The notes under the pieces were generated by a model, which did no database searches, had not been told where the DNA came from, and saw only the letters and a list, made by a program, of their open reading frames with translations. A program made the translations under genes and the position numbers. 64,000 bases of DNA from Viscum album (Eukaryota > Streptophyta > Magnoliopsida > Santalales > Viscaceae), in assembly GCA_963277665.1 (NCBI GenBank), contig OY728128.1, positions 1,862,802,988-1,862,866,987 of the forward strand, read 5' to 3'. This document shows positions 20,727 through 34,400 of this stretch, piece by piece; positions within the stretch are counted from its first letter, which is position 1, and each line of letters begins with the position of its first letter.

Positions 20727-23700
20727 ACAGATTAGTATTTATATATATAAAAACATGGATTCCATCAATAATCCTGATCGAAAAAACTTTTTCCTTCCAT
20801 CCATAATCCATCAATCATTACAAATTAGGTTGATTTTTCTCATCTAAAAAACAATATCCCCCTTTATTACATAATAGAACAACATCAATATAAATAAAAA
20901 ATGTTAATATCATTTCTATGAGATCCTCATACTTGGAATACTTTAAGGAATCTCTTTGAAAATATTTAAAGTGGAATAACTTGGGGTAATTAATGTCTCT
21001 GACAACAAAATTTATTAATATTTTTGATACGTTTTCATTATCATGTTCTCTATTACCTTAATATTATAATATTATTTACAAATTTATTCAATATTTAATT
21101 CCAATTTAAGAATTCAATGATCCTTGTGATTAGTTTCTACTGTATTTATAGAATTAATATCACCTTTTGATGAATTTACTATCATTGTATTTCAACTGAT
21201 GGGATGTTATAAAGTAACATAAACACACATTACATAAAACATATATATAATTAACCATATTCTAAAACATTTATATTATATAAATAATCATATGTGAGAT
21301 AAATAATTCTTTCTCATAAACATTCCCATTGAAATGTTCTTCTGATTATGGTTTATAGAAAATAATGATAGTTCATAAGAACATCAATTAATTAAAGGCA
21401 TCAACATGAAAACCAACACAAGATAAAAACAATTATTTTAATTAGGATAATCATAATTATTGTAGAATAAATAATTTTGACCCAATAATATCCCACTTTT
21501 TGAAATGAATATGTGCATGAAGGGAAAACTTAAATACCAATGATTAAAAACTCACTATATTAGACTTCAAACTACACTCTTATGTATGGATTTAAAAGAA
21601 AAAAATTACATTTAATGAATTTATATAGATAATGTGACCAATTATTTCCATAAAAAAATTATAACATAAAAATTAAATATTAGATAACTTATATGTAGAA
21701 TGTGATTTTATGTTAAGGGTTTTCAACAATTTTGAAAACTACCACATGAAAACATGCAGATATGAAAAACATGTTCATAATGATACATATTATCTCATGC
21801 TGAGATTTTCTCATCTAGTAAATTTTATAGGCATAACATTCGTAAAACATTTCTTCTACCCTAGAAAAATATAACATACTATGGGTGAGAATAAATTCTT
21901 AATAAAGGTAAATATAACACTAATTAATTTATTGTCATCGTTGAACATAAGATGATAATTAGTGTATGTTAACATAATCAATGTGCAGTAAAACAAGATA
22001 ATTAATACCAATATATATGGATAAGAAATCAAGAAATATTGAATACTATTTTTATAATGGAAATATTCATATAAAGCATTAAACATTTACCATGTGATGT
22101 TAATATTCATCCGATGAGACATTATAAACCCATAGAATGAATAAATAAAATGTTTTGGTAAGTTAAAATTTTTTCTTCATTAAAAATGTCCTAAATAACT
22201 AGATCCTAGTTAAATCCATAGGATAAAACTCATTGGAATACTACATCCTTCATTCCCATAAAGATAAGTAACAGTATCCAAGGCATTGGGGATATATAAT
22301 AATATTCATACATCATATATGTTATATCGGGATCACCAATTCATCTTGAAATATAAAGGGGATCAAACTATCTAATATGATATATAAGGCAAACCCATTC
22401 ATCTTGAACATCAATGGGGCTCAACCGATTGTATTTGTTGTATCAGACTCACCCATTAATAATTTTGTGTATTGGGGACCAAACATTTGTATAATCTATA
22501 TCAGGCTCACCTATCCATCATTAATTATAATGGGAAACCACCCTTTGTATAAGTTGTATAAGGAAAATAAATTCATCCTGTGTTATAAAGGATCTCCAAC
22601 TTTTGAATACGATTTATTTATCTCATATGTCATTATCAATATTTTCAATGTAACATCCATGAATAAACTATTTAGAATCATTCTAATTTTCAATGTTAAA
22701 ATAATTATTCTTCTTTTACTACATTATTCCCATGTTGAAAATAAATAGGTTCAATGTCAATCCAAAAATCCAAAATGGTAATGAATAATGATTAAATCCA
22801 TACAACCAGCCACCAATGGAGCATCTGTACCATATAGGGTTGTGTATGTCGATGTATATAAAATATATTAAAATACAATTAAAATAATTCTTGAGTAAAA
22901 TAAAATTTCTCAGATAAAAAAAACTTTTAGAAACTAAGATTTATAAAAATTCAAAAATCCTTTTTTTCAAAGTATCATTATAATCAAATAAAGGATGATT
23001 TCTATACAATAATGTTCAGGATAGTGGGAAAATATTTTCATCTTGTAGATGTTAAAAATAAAAATTCTTTTAGAACAATTTTGGGATAGGGTAAAAATTG
23101 ACCCATTTTGAAAATAGAATGAAATATATTTTTATAATAAGGTCAAAGATCAAGTGAACTTTTATGGTAAGTAATCTAGTTTTATAAAATAACATTTTTT
23201 ATTTTTTTATTTGTAATTAGGGATATGGAAGTGGAAAGTTCCAAACCAAAAAGTTCGCCTGATATAAATATCTAATAAAAATGAACTTCATGATGTTTCA
23301 TTATTCATTAAGGGGGGAAATGGAAATAAAAAATATAAACCGCATTCATAACCCAATGATAAAATAAAAGACATGGTTCTATAAAATGAGGTTATATTAT
23401 TTCCCTCGTGGTAATATTGATAAAAAACAATCCCAAAAAGAAAGGATGTTCAATCATATAGTGTTTCCCACTTTGGTAACCATTCAACCATAATCCACAA
23501 GAATGAATATTAGTGAATGAATAATTAAATATCATGAAAAATGATATTCATGAAATATCATGTCATGGGAATTATATTAACCTCATAAAAAATAAATAGG
23601 TTCAGATCATAAAATTATATCCCAATGATAGATAAAATTTTGATGAATATCCCTAAAAGAGATTATATCATTGAATATAGTATTAATAAAGGTAGTGATT

Positions 23701-26700
23701 ATGTGTAACAAATATAAATCCAAAAAAATTTAAATGCATAATAAAAAATTGGATTATCTTTTAGCTTAAAATATCTTCATAATAGAGTCAATGAAGAAGT
23801 ATTATAATCTTACTAAAGGAAATTGAATTTAAAAACAGTTAACCATTTGTTAACTACCAATTCAGGTCCCATTTGATACCATATATCAGGTTCAAAAATA
23901 AAAACCCACTAATTACTAAGGTTTCATGATAAAATTTTTAAAGGGGTAATATATATACAAAATATAAATAAACATGGTTCTTGATAATTAAGTATGCTTC
24001 AATGATGGAAAATTGAGATAAAATCACTTACCTTGAGTATATCTTGTCATATATGTTCCGTATCATCATGTATAATTTTTGTGTTATAAATTAAATTTTT
24101 TATGAACGAATAACCATGTTTATTTTTCCATTTATTTAATTTATATTCATGTTATATTGAATTACATAATTAACTAATTTCACATTAGATGTTTTGATGA
24201 TATTTTTCTAATATGTCCAAAATGAATTCCATAGTTTTATTATGGTCAAAGTGTAAATTATTCTATCATACAATGAATAATATTAATTAAATAATTATCA
24301 TTATTAAAATAAATTATACATTCAAATTCAACAATGAATGATATCTATGCAAAAAGTAATATGTTATAATCATTGAGATGACATGTCATACATACACATG
24401 ATTAATGTTTCTATTATAAAATATCATTATGAAAAGAAGTTAACTATTATTATATCATTAAAATGATTATTATATAATTATTATTCTATTATTTCATGAA
24501 GTACTCTTATATATGTATATATATTATACATGTGATTTCGTGATGGGAACTGAATCATGTCGCTTTGTAGAGGTTGTAGTCCAAAGGTACACACAAACAA
24601 CATTTAACATTTTTCCTTGAATGGAAAGGTAACGAAATAAGTGTTATATTGTTTATACAAAAAAAAAATGTTTTCATTAATATCACACATTTATAAATAT
24701 ACACATAAATATGTAATTATAACGATATTGGAGGGTTGGTAAAGAAAAAAGAATTACATCCGTTCGTGAGGTAGTAGTTCGTCATACATAAGAATGACTG
24801 ATTCCATTCACTTTTGGTAATTGTTGAAGATAGATATATGTTATTAATTTTTTAGAAAAATATATCATTAAATGTTATATAATTATGTAGTTATATCATC
24901 ATGGTTAATTGATATTTTAAATATGTGAGGGAATCAATAAAAAAATATCGATTAACAATCATACCTCTTCTTCGAACTACCACTTAAGGTTTACTTCAAA
25001 GTAACTCCTAGGTTATCTTTCTGAGAAAAAAATGTTTTCTTGGAAGTGTATATGGATGTAAGATATGTATTTGGATAATTATTTATAAAAAATAATTTTT
25101 TCATGTTTATAAAATAGTATAAAAATATCCCTTTTATATTATTGGGGAGGGGAATTCATGGAATTTATTTAAATATTAAATAAATATATATTAATTTTCA
25201 TTTTAAAATGGGTCAAAATTGATATAATTAGAATATATGATTAATATGGGTAGATATTCTCTTTTGTAATAAAATTCAGAAAATTTTATTTGATGTTTTC
25301 TTAATAATTGTCTTCTTCTAACCCCGCATTAACATATTCGACAATGACAATGATATAATTTATTATACACATTAGGGGTTGGTATAGTAATATATTAAAA
25401 GAAAATTGGAATCAAAACCAACCATGGATTATTTAATAATCCATATCTCAAAAAAAACTTCGATGACACGGTTTTGTAATAATTTATTTCATTTAATAAA
25501 ACATTATTTATCATAAAAAATCATCAAATTCATATTAGAACCTATTCTTTTAATATGACTTTACAAAAAGAATGGAAAAGATAATATTATAATATAGACA
25601 ATTCATACGTCTAAAATAAGATTTAATTATTTAAAAATTCTGAGTACACAATAAATCACTTATATAATATTATTTTTATATTTTTTAATATCAATTTAGT
25701 AATGCTTAAACTCCTTACAAAAGTATTATGTCAGCATTTCATAATATATTAAAGTAGTTATTTCATTACTAAAAAATATAAATAAATCAACTTGATGAAA
25801 AACATAATTTATATTTCAAATTAATAATTATGATAAAACATTTTTTCAAATTATGAATATATAAAAAATTTATAGTTATAAAAAAATAGAATAAAATATA
25901 TTACTTTTAATATTACAGAATAATATAAAGGTCAAAAACATATCCAAAGAGAATATAAAGTGCATATATTATAATTTAGTAAGAATATGGAATAGGTATA
26001 GTAACACAATAAAATTAATTCATGTATTATGTCAATTATTTTACTTTTTATAAATTTATATTTAAACATAATTACGTGATTAACCCTTCACTTTTTTTAA
26101 AAAAAATACGAAGGTTACTAATCATAATGTGTAAAAATAAAGGGTCATATTTACCATATTTGGAAGAAATTATTAAATCTATTTACTCAATATTTTAAAA
26201 TTCATCTCACATAAGCGGTAAAAGTTTATCAAATACCAAAACCTCAAAACATAAAAAAATTGTTTTTTAGGAAAATTCCTTTTAAGTAAAAAATATGATT
26301 TCAAACTAAATTCAAATTTAAAAATCACTCCAATCAATATACCTTTATTATTTATAACAAAATTTAACTAATTATATTTTAAAAATAATAATCATGGAAT
26401 TTTAATTTGTAAACACATAAAAATAAAATACAATTTTCCAAAAAAAATCTTATTTTTTTCTATTCAATGAAAAAACAAAAAATATTTGAAAAATACAAAA
26501 AATAAACTCTGATAAATTTTAAATGTGAATTTTTATATTGATATATTTTTAAAAAAAATAAAATGTTAAAAAGATCAAGAATTAAATTATAATATTTACA
26601 TAAAGAAATAAATAAATATGATTGTTGATGAAAACATATTTTTGAAAAATAAAATGACATCAACAAAACGATAGTGCCTATTTCCAAAGATTTAATCAAT

Positions 26701-27390
26701 AAAATAACCTTGATTATAACTATTATGTTTATCTGATTATATGATTAATCATATTAATACCAACCAATTAAATATCTATGATATAACGATCGTCCAATAA
26801 TAATAAATGGATCGGTTATAATTGGTGTTGCATATTTTATACTTTATTAATCATAATCATTATTTTTGAAAAAATATGATATTATATTATACATAACATT
26901 CATAAATTAGATCTAATTATTTTGATCTTCAGATAAGTAATAAAAAAATATAAATTATTAAATACCTTCTTTCAAATCCAATAATATTAAATTAGATAAT
27001 ACAACATCCTTTTTAAATGATGTAAAAGGGAAGTATGATGTTCTTTCTGAATAACAAATAATAGATTTTTAAAAATTGGATATTATTAGTGGGAATTGAT
27101 AGTATAGAAATGATAGAAATGAATAATATCTAAATAGTTCTGTAGAGTGATAGATCTTATTGATCAAAAGAAATTTATTGATAATGAGAAAGATACAGAA
27201 AATAAAACTATGAACTCTATAAGTGTGAAAAGGACTATCTACTCATAAGAAGATAAAGAAATATGATAACATTTTTAAGAACTTTTTACATGTTTTTTTT
27301 GGAATTTAATACCATATATTATAAGAATATAATGAAATATACTTACCTAGAATGTATAATTCATTCCTTCATTCAATTTTTACACATTCT
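20727..27390. other. AT-rich non-coding repeat block, first copy of a ~6.5-kb unit
   Basis: No coding sequence can be supported. This block matches 27390 to about 34075 in the same orientation at an offset of roughly 6.4-6.6 kb. Paired landmarks: 21640/28230 (GACCAATT-type), 22200/28805 (AGATCCTAGTTAAATCC), the minisatellites at 22325/28905, 23312/29898 (AAGGGGGGAAATGG-type), and 25326/31729 (CCC(C)GTTAACCC-type). The match is diverged and gapped. It starts right beside the copia 5' LTR. It could be an old non-autonomous LTR element or a complex satellite; I found no PBS or purine-tract boundary to decide. Confidence 0.6.
22325..22620. repeat. 57-58 bp minisatellite, about 5 copies
   Basis: Imperfect units marked by (A/C)(G/A)GCTCACCCATTCATC-type starts near 22331, 22389, 22446, 22503 and 22560, each followed by TATAATGGGGCTCAAC-type sequence. 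A short plus-strand open frame here (22377-22748) is just the translated repeat. The same unit forms the array at 28905-29225. Confidence 0.75.
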
Positions 27391-30300
27391 CAACTTTTTT
27401 TTCAAAATATTTTGTATTAAAAATTGATTTTCTATATCTAAAGAACTAAAATAATAATCAAATGGATCTCTAATTCCAAAAAAGGTTAAAAATTTATTCC
27501 TATTATCATCATACCCTAAGAAAAAAAATAATGGTTATCATAATGTGACATGATTACCTAAAATGATGAACCTTCATATAATGAAATAAAACTTTATTTT
27601 AAATATTATAGAAAATAAATACCATTATTAAACATTGATCATTTCATAAATATATATCTTTCAAAATATTTAATAGATTCCCCACTAATATTAAAAAAAA
27701 CATAACGTGTTTAACCCATATTCATCCAAAATAGTTTATAAATGTGTCTCTAAATAGCGTCATTAAATATTACCATAAAATAAAAAAATATATATTGAAG
27801 TGTAATATAATCTCCATGATATGTTAATCTTTTCAATAAATATCTGTAGTCAGTATAAAGCTACATGAAGAACAATAATATTCAAAAAACAATTCAATCA
27901 TGACTTATTAAATAATACTTAATGTTAAATATATTGATTAAATATAAATTAACCATGTAAAATGGATTCCAAAATTTCATTAGTCATCATAAAATTTTAT
28001 ATCTTAAAACCTAAAAAAATATTTATCCAAGAGATTGAGTATATGATGTACCATAAAACCAATAAATCATTATGTTATCCATAACTCTTAAAAACACTCA
28101 TGAGAACAACATCATCATGATATTTTTATAAAATCTTCGATGTATCCCACTAAAAAAACCCTGAAACAGCACTCCCAGATTTGGTTTTAAAAAAACATAA
28201 ATTACATTTCTACTTGTGATGATGATAAATATGACCCAATTTCTCTACCATAAAAAAAATTAAACATAAAATCTAAATAATTGAACACTTTAATAGCCAA
28301 ATACATTTTTAGGATTATAGTTTTATATATTTATGAGAAATTATTACATAACAACATTGATACTTAAAATATAGTACATAATGATCATTATTATCTACCA
28401 CTAATATTTTCACATATAAATTCATTCTTAGGAAGGAATCTATTAAATGTGTTATCCACAATCTATGGAAATGGAAACATATAATAGTTGACCTAATATT
28501 CTATTTAATATTTTATATTAGCATTATTAATAAAATATAATCAATGACATTAAGATGAGAATAAATGTATTATAACAAAATAAATGTATATCGAATAAGA
28601 GAATTCATGCCCATAAATAAATGGATCATTAATCAGAAAACATTTTATCATGGTTTAAAAAATTAAATAGTCAAATGATTAAAATATTATGTGGCATGTG
28701 CTATCAATATTGAACAAAATAATCCTTATAAACCCATTGTGAGAATATGGTAAATGTGTTTTTATCATGGAACATTAACCACATATATGATGATAGAAAT
28801 AAATAGATCCTAGTTAAATCCATAAAGAAACTATAGTATAAAACTAGAATTTTATACCCTATTACTAAAATACATTACTTAATATATTATTAACTTATAT
28901 TTGGGGTCACCATTTATATATGTTATATTGGGATCAAACATTCCCCATGAGCTAAAATGGGGAACAATACATCATTTAAGATATAACAAGATCACACATT
29001 AATCATGAGAAATAATGGGTACCATCTTATTCTATAATCTATGTCATGAACACGCAATAATACGAGCTATAATGGGGCTCCACTTTTCATATAAGATATA
29101 TCAGGCTTGTATGTTCATAATAAGGTTTAATTGGTTTCAAACCCTTGAATAAGATGAATAAGATCACCCATTAGTCATGAGATATAATTGAGCTCAACCC
29201 TTTGTATATTCTTTATCAGTATCACATGTCATCATAAAGAATATCGATATTTATTTTATGAACAAAACATATATAATATTTATTATTAGAAATAACAGTA
29301 GTCATTGTTGTCTCATTCCTTGATTAACCCAAGGAAAAGAAATGGTTTTCATGTCATTCAAGTAGTCTATCCCAGGAAAGATAAGTATAGAATCAATAAA
29401 AAAAATATCTTATAGTTTTTGATGTATCAAAAAATAAATGAAAATACCATCATTAGATAACTAAAAACATTATTGAGGGAAGTTTCATTATTCACATAAA
29501 AATGACATATATAAATTCAAATTTCTCAAAATATTTTTAAATTTTTTTATTCAAAATTACCCTGAAAACCTATTAATGAATCACCAAGTAAAATAATTTT
29601 CATAAACATGGTATAATCCATTCATTCTGTAATTGTGAATAATAAACGTTTTTTATAAATTATGTAAAAGATTTCAAAAGTGACCAATTTAGAAAATGAT
29701 ATGAAATTATCATAAAAAAATTTAAATAGAAGGTAAATATACATGTAAAATATAATTCAATAGTTATTTATGTTTAGAAAAAAATATTTTTTGAAGACAT
29801 TTTTGAAATTATATATATGGAAGAAAAAGATTCCTCATCAAATAGAAGACCCAATATATATATCACATACAAATGACATTATTGACATTTAGTATATCAA
29901 TAAGGGAGGAAATGAAAATTAAACATTTCATCCACATTCGTAATAAGATGAGAATAAAAGGGATATTTTCTGAGAGATAAGAAAAAATTATTTTCCCCTA
30001 AGGAACCACAAACATAGAAAATCACGAAAAGAAAATAGAATTTAACATAATGCCATTTTCACATTTGAATCATTTCATCTATAATCACAATGAAATTATA
30101 ACATCAAATGAAATATTAAATTTTATAATAAAAAGTATAATTTCGATATATAATGTAAGGGAATTTTACATACACCTCATAAAATATGATAGGTTCACAT
30201 CATAGATAAATGTAAAAAGGAAAAAGGGGACTTCATATGAATTACCCCCACAAAGAAAATATCATTGAATTGAGAATTAATCCATATAGTGATCCCCTAA

Positions 30301-31423
30301 AAATCATTATTCAACAGGAAATAGTTATAAATTTTTAATAATGAAATATAGAGACTAATTGAAACATAATCAGGGAATAAATAAGTTACTGTTAAAGTGT
30401 TATAACTAAATGAAAGGGAATTGAGTTAATAATCCCTTTACCACTAGGTAAAATTCTAGTGAAATATACATAGAATAAAATGTTCATGTTTCAATATAAA
30501 ATAACACTAACTAAAAATTACTCATCAGATATTATGAAATACTATGGTATATATAGAATATAAAATAAATCTGATGTATAATAATAATTTCCTCCTCGAT
30601 GAAGAAAATATTTGAAAAAATCCCTATCACCGAGTTTGAATTATCATATAAATTATTTATCTTCCCTAATAATAAACAAAATTAATTTATTAATGAAAAT
30701 TGTTAATATTATTTTTTATTTTTTTCACATTCTTTTTTTATTCACTTACCTAGTCAATTAATTTTTACTCCAATGTTTTTTATGGTAATTAGTTTATATA
30801 TCCAAAAATAAATCAATATGTTGCCAATGGCCAGATTTGTCATTATTCATTCATTTATAAAAGAAAATTCATGAAATAATTATCATTTTTATATATCAAA
30901 TATTTTTTTAAAACCATCCATTATATAAAGTTATGTATAATGAATTTCATTAAAATTATGGACATAATGGGATATATATACACATGAGTAATGTTTGTTT
31001 ATTTATGACCATTATGGTAAGAATGTAAATATTATATTATATTTACACAATTTTAATTAAATAATTAATTCCATATTATTCATTAAATAAAATTATATAA
31101 ATCATAAATGTGATGTGGTTATGAAAAATTAATCACATTACGTCATGGTTGTGGTAGTCCCCATATAAACACACATGACATTATCATTTTTCTGTATAGT
31201 GAAAGGTATGAGAATATGGGTAGTGTTATGTTTAAAAAATGATAAATATGTCATATATATAATATGGATAAATAAATTACATTATTATTACTATCCAAGA
31301 GAGGTGGTTATTAAAATTTAATTATATTTTATTATTAAGTGGCAATCCACCGTAAACGTGAACAACGTATTCCTCTCATATTTCAGGGATGACAGAGATA
31401 GATATAGGTTATTACATTAAATT
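27391..31423. other. AT-rich non-coding block, second copy (first part)
   Basis: Aligns with about 20.8-25.0 kb, including the minisatellite, the purine-rich AAGGGAGGAAATG site and the TGTGGTAGTCC-type block near 31150 (counterpart near 24580). No gene, RNA or intact element is seen. It leads into the 2.65-kb tandem repeats. Confidence 0.6.
28905..29225. repeat. 57-59 bp minisatellite, about 6 copies
   Basis: Units begin near 28911, 28930-28935, 28988, 29045, 29102 and 29161, with GATCAC(A/C)CATT- and ATAATGGGGCTC-type segments; the family is that of 22325-22620. Copy number differs slightly between the two arrays. Confidence 0.72.
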
Positions 31424-34400
31424 GATAACATATACACAAGGATGTAGATATAGATTTAATTGAGATATCTTTTTCAGGTATAGGAATATTCGAAATGGTT
31501 TTTATGTGTACTGTAAAGATGTGAGGATATTTCCTCTTAAATGATAGGAGTGGGGACACTAATAATTTAATAAAATATTAAATTAATATAAATTAATATT
31601 AATGTAAAAATGTATGAAAAATATATAATTAGAATATACGAAGAGTATATTTCAAAATCCTCTCAGAAAATAAAATTTTTATAATATTTTCTGATGTTTT
31701 AACCCATATATTTTGGTTTTCACCCCCGTTAACCCTTTTGATGACTAACACAATTATAATGTTTTCTACACTTTAAGGGTAAATATAGTAACTATAAAAT
31801 GAAAAAATAACCATAAATGTACCATTATTTATATATACCATATCACATTCACAGGGATGACGATAATGTTTATTGGGATATTAAATCATTTATTAAAATA
31901 TTATTTAACATATAATATAATTTCTAATACTTTTAAAACAATTAATTTAATTAGAATTTTAAAACCTAAAAAATGGAATTAGAATATGAATATTTGAAGC
32001 ACAAGAAATTTTATATAAAATCTAACAAATGTGTGAGATAATATAACTCACAAAAAGAATATTTTTACATATTTTGGATACATTTTATTATTTTTTATCA
32101 TAGTTTCTCCAATCATCGTTGTAGTGTTGCATAATCATTTTGGGTAATTATTTCATCACTAAATATTAGAAATAAATATCCATAGAAAAAAATGTTTTAC
32201 CTTTAAAATTGTTATTAATAACATAAAATATTCGCCTTTTATCTATCTCTTAAAACATTATTAATTACAAAACATCGAGAATATCTTTAATTTATTTTAT
32301 TAATAAAAAATATTACACAGGTTAAAATCATGACATAATAAAAATAAAATCCCCAAAATTCTAATTTTTAATGTACTTTATTCTTTATAGAAATCCAATT
32401 AATTTAATATTATTTTTAGTGTAATTTTTATTCCATATAATGTTTTTAAACATATTTTCCTTATATACCCTTTATTAAGTTAAAAAAAATTTACTAATGT
32501 TATTAATCATTATATTCAATATTAAAAAAGACAAATTTCCAATTTTAGGTCCATTTTTTCTAATTAAGGAATATATTTTTTAATATTCTGTATGACAAAA
32601 TTGTATAATTTAATTTCAATATAAACCTGTATAAGAGAGTTTAAAAAAGGACTCTTTGAAAATAATGTCGTTTTAAGTAAAAAATATATTATTATACTAA
32701 TTTCAATTTTTAAATCCAATAAAATGATTTAATTGGAATATGTTAAATAGAAAATAACGCATTAAATTTTAAAAATATTAAAATAACTAATTTCACATTA
32801 CCAATACAACTAAAGGGAAATAAAATTTTCAGTAAAAACTAGTATCATTCTTTATTTATTGAAAAATGAACATTTCCACAAAAATCCCAAAAATCCACAA
32901 AATGGTAATATTAAGATGATGAAATCATAAAAGAAATAAATTTATCAAATAAAAAGACATTTTATATAAGTTAATTATTATATTCTCTCCAAAAAATAAA
33001 TAAATATAATTTTCTAAGAATAGGTTTTTTTGAAGAATAAAATGTCTACTAAATATGAGTTCTTATTTTTTTACTAGTAATTTTTATTGATTATAATATA
33101 TAGATATATATATTTCCGAATTAATACACGAATTTCATACTTTTCAATTATATGGGTAGGTTATATTGGTATTATACAAAAATTTGAATGATCATTTAAT
33201 CTTGTTGTTGGTTATCATGTATATTTTTTTATATAGTCTTTCTTTTTAAAATATATGAAATTGCACGTATAAACACATAATAAAAGATTACGCTCTGTTT
33301 ATTAAAAACGTTTGTACTATACTTATCTCTAAATTTTTTTCATTCATATTTAATATATTATTGACAACATGTTATTGTAAGATTTTGTTCTCTAAAACAT
33401 TTTTTTACAGTTTTCCTTACACACAAAAATGTGTTTAAACAAACCATGATATAATTTTAATATATTATTTTATAACATTCATGTTATCTTTTAACCATTA
33501 TATTGGAGTTTTTGAATAGTAATAAATCTTTTATAATATATATATATATAGACCCTTCTCAATATAAATTTATTTATGAATAATTAAGAAATTCATATTC
33601 AATTTTTAGTAAATTTAAATTATGCTTAAAAAAATTCCTTCATAAAAAATATAGTTTATTCTTTTGAAAAAAAAAATTTGAATATTAAAAAATTTATTAT
33701 TTTCATTTAATTAAAATAAATTTTATTTTAAATAAATATATCCATGTTATCATATGGTGACATGTTTTTATTTTTATTAAAATATTTATTTTCAAATGAA
33801 GAGTGAAAAAATATAATTTTTATTGAAATAAATATTTCATAGTCCAAATTTTCAAATTATAAATAATAGTTTCAAATTATTTAACAGTAAAATTAGTCAG
33901 ATAATATTATGAATAACATAATTGTGTTCAATGGAATCATTTTCATTGTAAAATTTGGTATAATTGTTTTTATACTTCAATGGGTATTTTTTTTGAAAAA
34001 TGATTATCCTTGCATTTTTTGATTTATATTAAATTGTTTTCTTACTGTTTAAGTGACTAAATCTTGAAAACAGATTATATATACTCAAAGATGTGCATAT
34101 AGATTTAATTGAGGTATCTTTTTTACGTATAGGAATATCCAATATGGTTTTTTTGTGTACTGTTAAGATGTAAGGATATTTCCTCTAAAATGATAGGAGT
34201 GGGGACACTAAGAATTTAATAAATTATTAAATTAATAAAAATTAATATTAATGTAAAAATGTATGAATAATATATAATTAGAATATAAGAATATTATATT
34301 TCAAAATCCTCTCTGAAAATAAATTTTTTATACTTTTTTTCGATGTTTTAACCCTTAAATTTTGGTTTTAACCCCCGTTAACCCTTTTGATGACTAACAC

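Noticed and set aside
7924..20731. Target-site duplication of copy C
   Set aside because: CCAAA on the left and ACAGA on the right do not match; the left side is copy B's PBS region, so none is expected.
22377..22748. Plus-strand open frame of 123 codons in AT-rich DNA
   Set aside because: It translates the 57-58 bp minisatellite, whose repeat structure explains the open frame. There is no similarity to a protein family and no equivalent frame in the related array at 28905-29225.
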